Position numbers and translations under genes: made by a program. Below are positions 63,212 through 64,000 of a stretch of DNA of 64,000 nt, in pieces (position 1 is the first letter of the stretch; each line of letters opens with the position of its first letter). The stretch is from assembly GCA_034925865.1 (NCBI GenBank), contig JAYFRN010000025.1, positions 31,405 through 95,404 of the forward strand, read 5' to 3'. Origin of the DNA: Oscillospiraceae bacterium. GTDB taxonomy: Bacteria; Bacillota; Clostridia; Oscillospirales; SIG627. A model generated the notes under the pieces. That model did no database searches. It worked only from the letters and a program-made list of their open reading frames with translations, and had not been told where the DNA came from.

Positions 63212-64000
63212 TTAAGTAATATGTAAATCAAGAGAAGTCAGCAATTTAATGGTTTTGCCGGAAATTTCGGAAGTAAGCCATGAGTTGTTGACTTTTACTT
63301 TGTGAATATACTTAAGGTGGAAGATGAAATCTGAAATTGAATATGTTGATAATTGATTGCCGGAACGCAGAAGGTTGTAAATGAGAAAAGCCAGCATAAG
63401 TGAAATGTGATTGATAAAAGCCCATGCCTCAACAGCGTATTTATCTTGCAGGTAAACAACATCAAGCTCGAGCAAGTTTTTCAAGAAGTCGAAGCTTTGC
63501 TCAATTTCTCCTCTGCTCTTGTACAGGCAATACAGCTTTTCGGCGTTTTCATCAAGATTTGTCCGAAAAATTATCGTGCCGAAATCATATTGCTTTTCAA
63601 GAAATCCCTCACGGGTATAGTCATCATAATTGGATTCTATACGACGTATATAGTCCTTTTCTTCCTCGTTCTTCAGATCGTTGTCAAGATAAACAAGCAG
63701 CTTTTTGCCGTCGACCTCGTATGAATAGTACCAAATAACCCTTCCATTGAACATAAAATATCCATCGAAAGCATCCTTGCTACCGGTTTTCAGCTTGTCA
63801 CGTATGAAAAGACCGTTGTTCCTCTTCAATGGCACTATATATTTCAACTTGCTAGCTTCAAGCATCTCAAAATTTGCTTCCGAACCGAAGCCCTTGTCGG
63901 CTATTACAACCATATCAGATATTCCCGATTCATTGACAGCCTGACCAAATGAAGTTACATCCCTGATGTTTCCGGGGACAATGCGATAATATACCGGGAG
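63212..64000 (-). mobile_element. IS4-family insertion sequence, transposase 3' part (cut by window edge)
   Basis: The frame is open from base 64000 (LPVYYRIVPGNIRDVTSFGQAVNE) to the stop at 63212; the ATG at 63913 is internal. The DDE core shows the second Asp in VVIADKGFGS and the IS4 hallmark Y-(2)-R-(3)-E-(6)-K as YKSRGEIEQSFDFLK. The first catalytic Asp is outside the window. No stop or frameshift interrupts the visible part. The element's end should lie in the 159 AT-rich bases between 63053 and 63211, but I could not identify a terminal inverted repeat without the other end. Confidence 0.9.

Overview
The window looks like a chromosomal contig from a low-to-moderate GC anaerobic Firmicute, most likely a Clostridia/Oscillospirales-type gut or digester organism. 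Supporting signs are consensus TTGACA-17-TATAAT promoters, AGGAGG ribosome-binding sites, a Gram-positive style str operon (rpsL-rpsG-fusA-tuf) next to rpoBC, KtrAB, an ECF-type RibU under an FMN riboswitch, lipoprotein substrate-binding proteins, and a DUF5696/YIP1 carbohydrate-ABC locus of a kind I associate with Clostridia and Paenibacillus. The species cannot be named from sequence alone. No rRNA, tRNA or CRISPR array was seen.

Layout. 0-2 kb: 3' part of acetolactate synthase (ilvB, cut by the window edge) and ilvN. 2-14.7 kb: one long + strand locus behind a strong promoter with an adjacent palindrome: an unusually large secreted solute-binding protein, two permeases, an NHL/TPR/YIP1 membrane protein, a DUF5696 protein and two more permeases, with no ABC ATPase. 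14.8-27.2 kb: rpoB-rpoC, then rpsL-rpsG-fusA-tuf, framed by two near-identical terminator hairpins and lacking rplKAJL upstream. 27.2-29.4 kb: FMN riboswitch with terminator platform and ribU, then a GGDEF protein. 29.5-33.6 kb (- strand): ECF sigma factor, membrane-anchored partner and two lipoprotein serpins, apparently one operon. 34.1-38.7 kb (- strand): GH78-like and GH63/MGH1-like glycosidases, flanked on both sides by related non-coding, hairpin-rich repeats. 39-44.3 kb: a Bacteroidota-type PurM (+), and on the - strand rpmE, hflX and a ParC/GyrA-type subunit. 44.4-46.7 kb: KtrA and KtrB. 46.9-54.6 kb (- strand): XRE and TetR regulators, radical SAM protein, metK, MMPL exporter and an XXXLXXG-heptad protein. 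54.8-56.9 kb: BtrH_N-like protein, DUF3841 protein and a DtxR/MntR regulator. 57-62 kb (+): a zinc regulon with a Fur/Zur-type box, znuA-znuC-znuB, zur, and a DUF318-type permease with its TIGR03943 partner. 62-64 kb: a COG0731 radical SAM protein and the 3' part of an IS4-family transposase.

The parts most worth attention are the ATPase-less carbohydrate locus with two permease pairs, the sigma/serpin operon, the hairpin repeats around the glycosidase pair, the two hairpin sites in the str operon, and the radical SAM-metK-MMPL unit.
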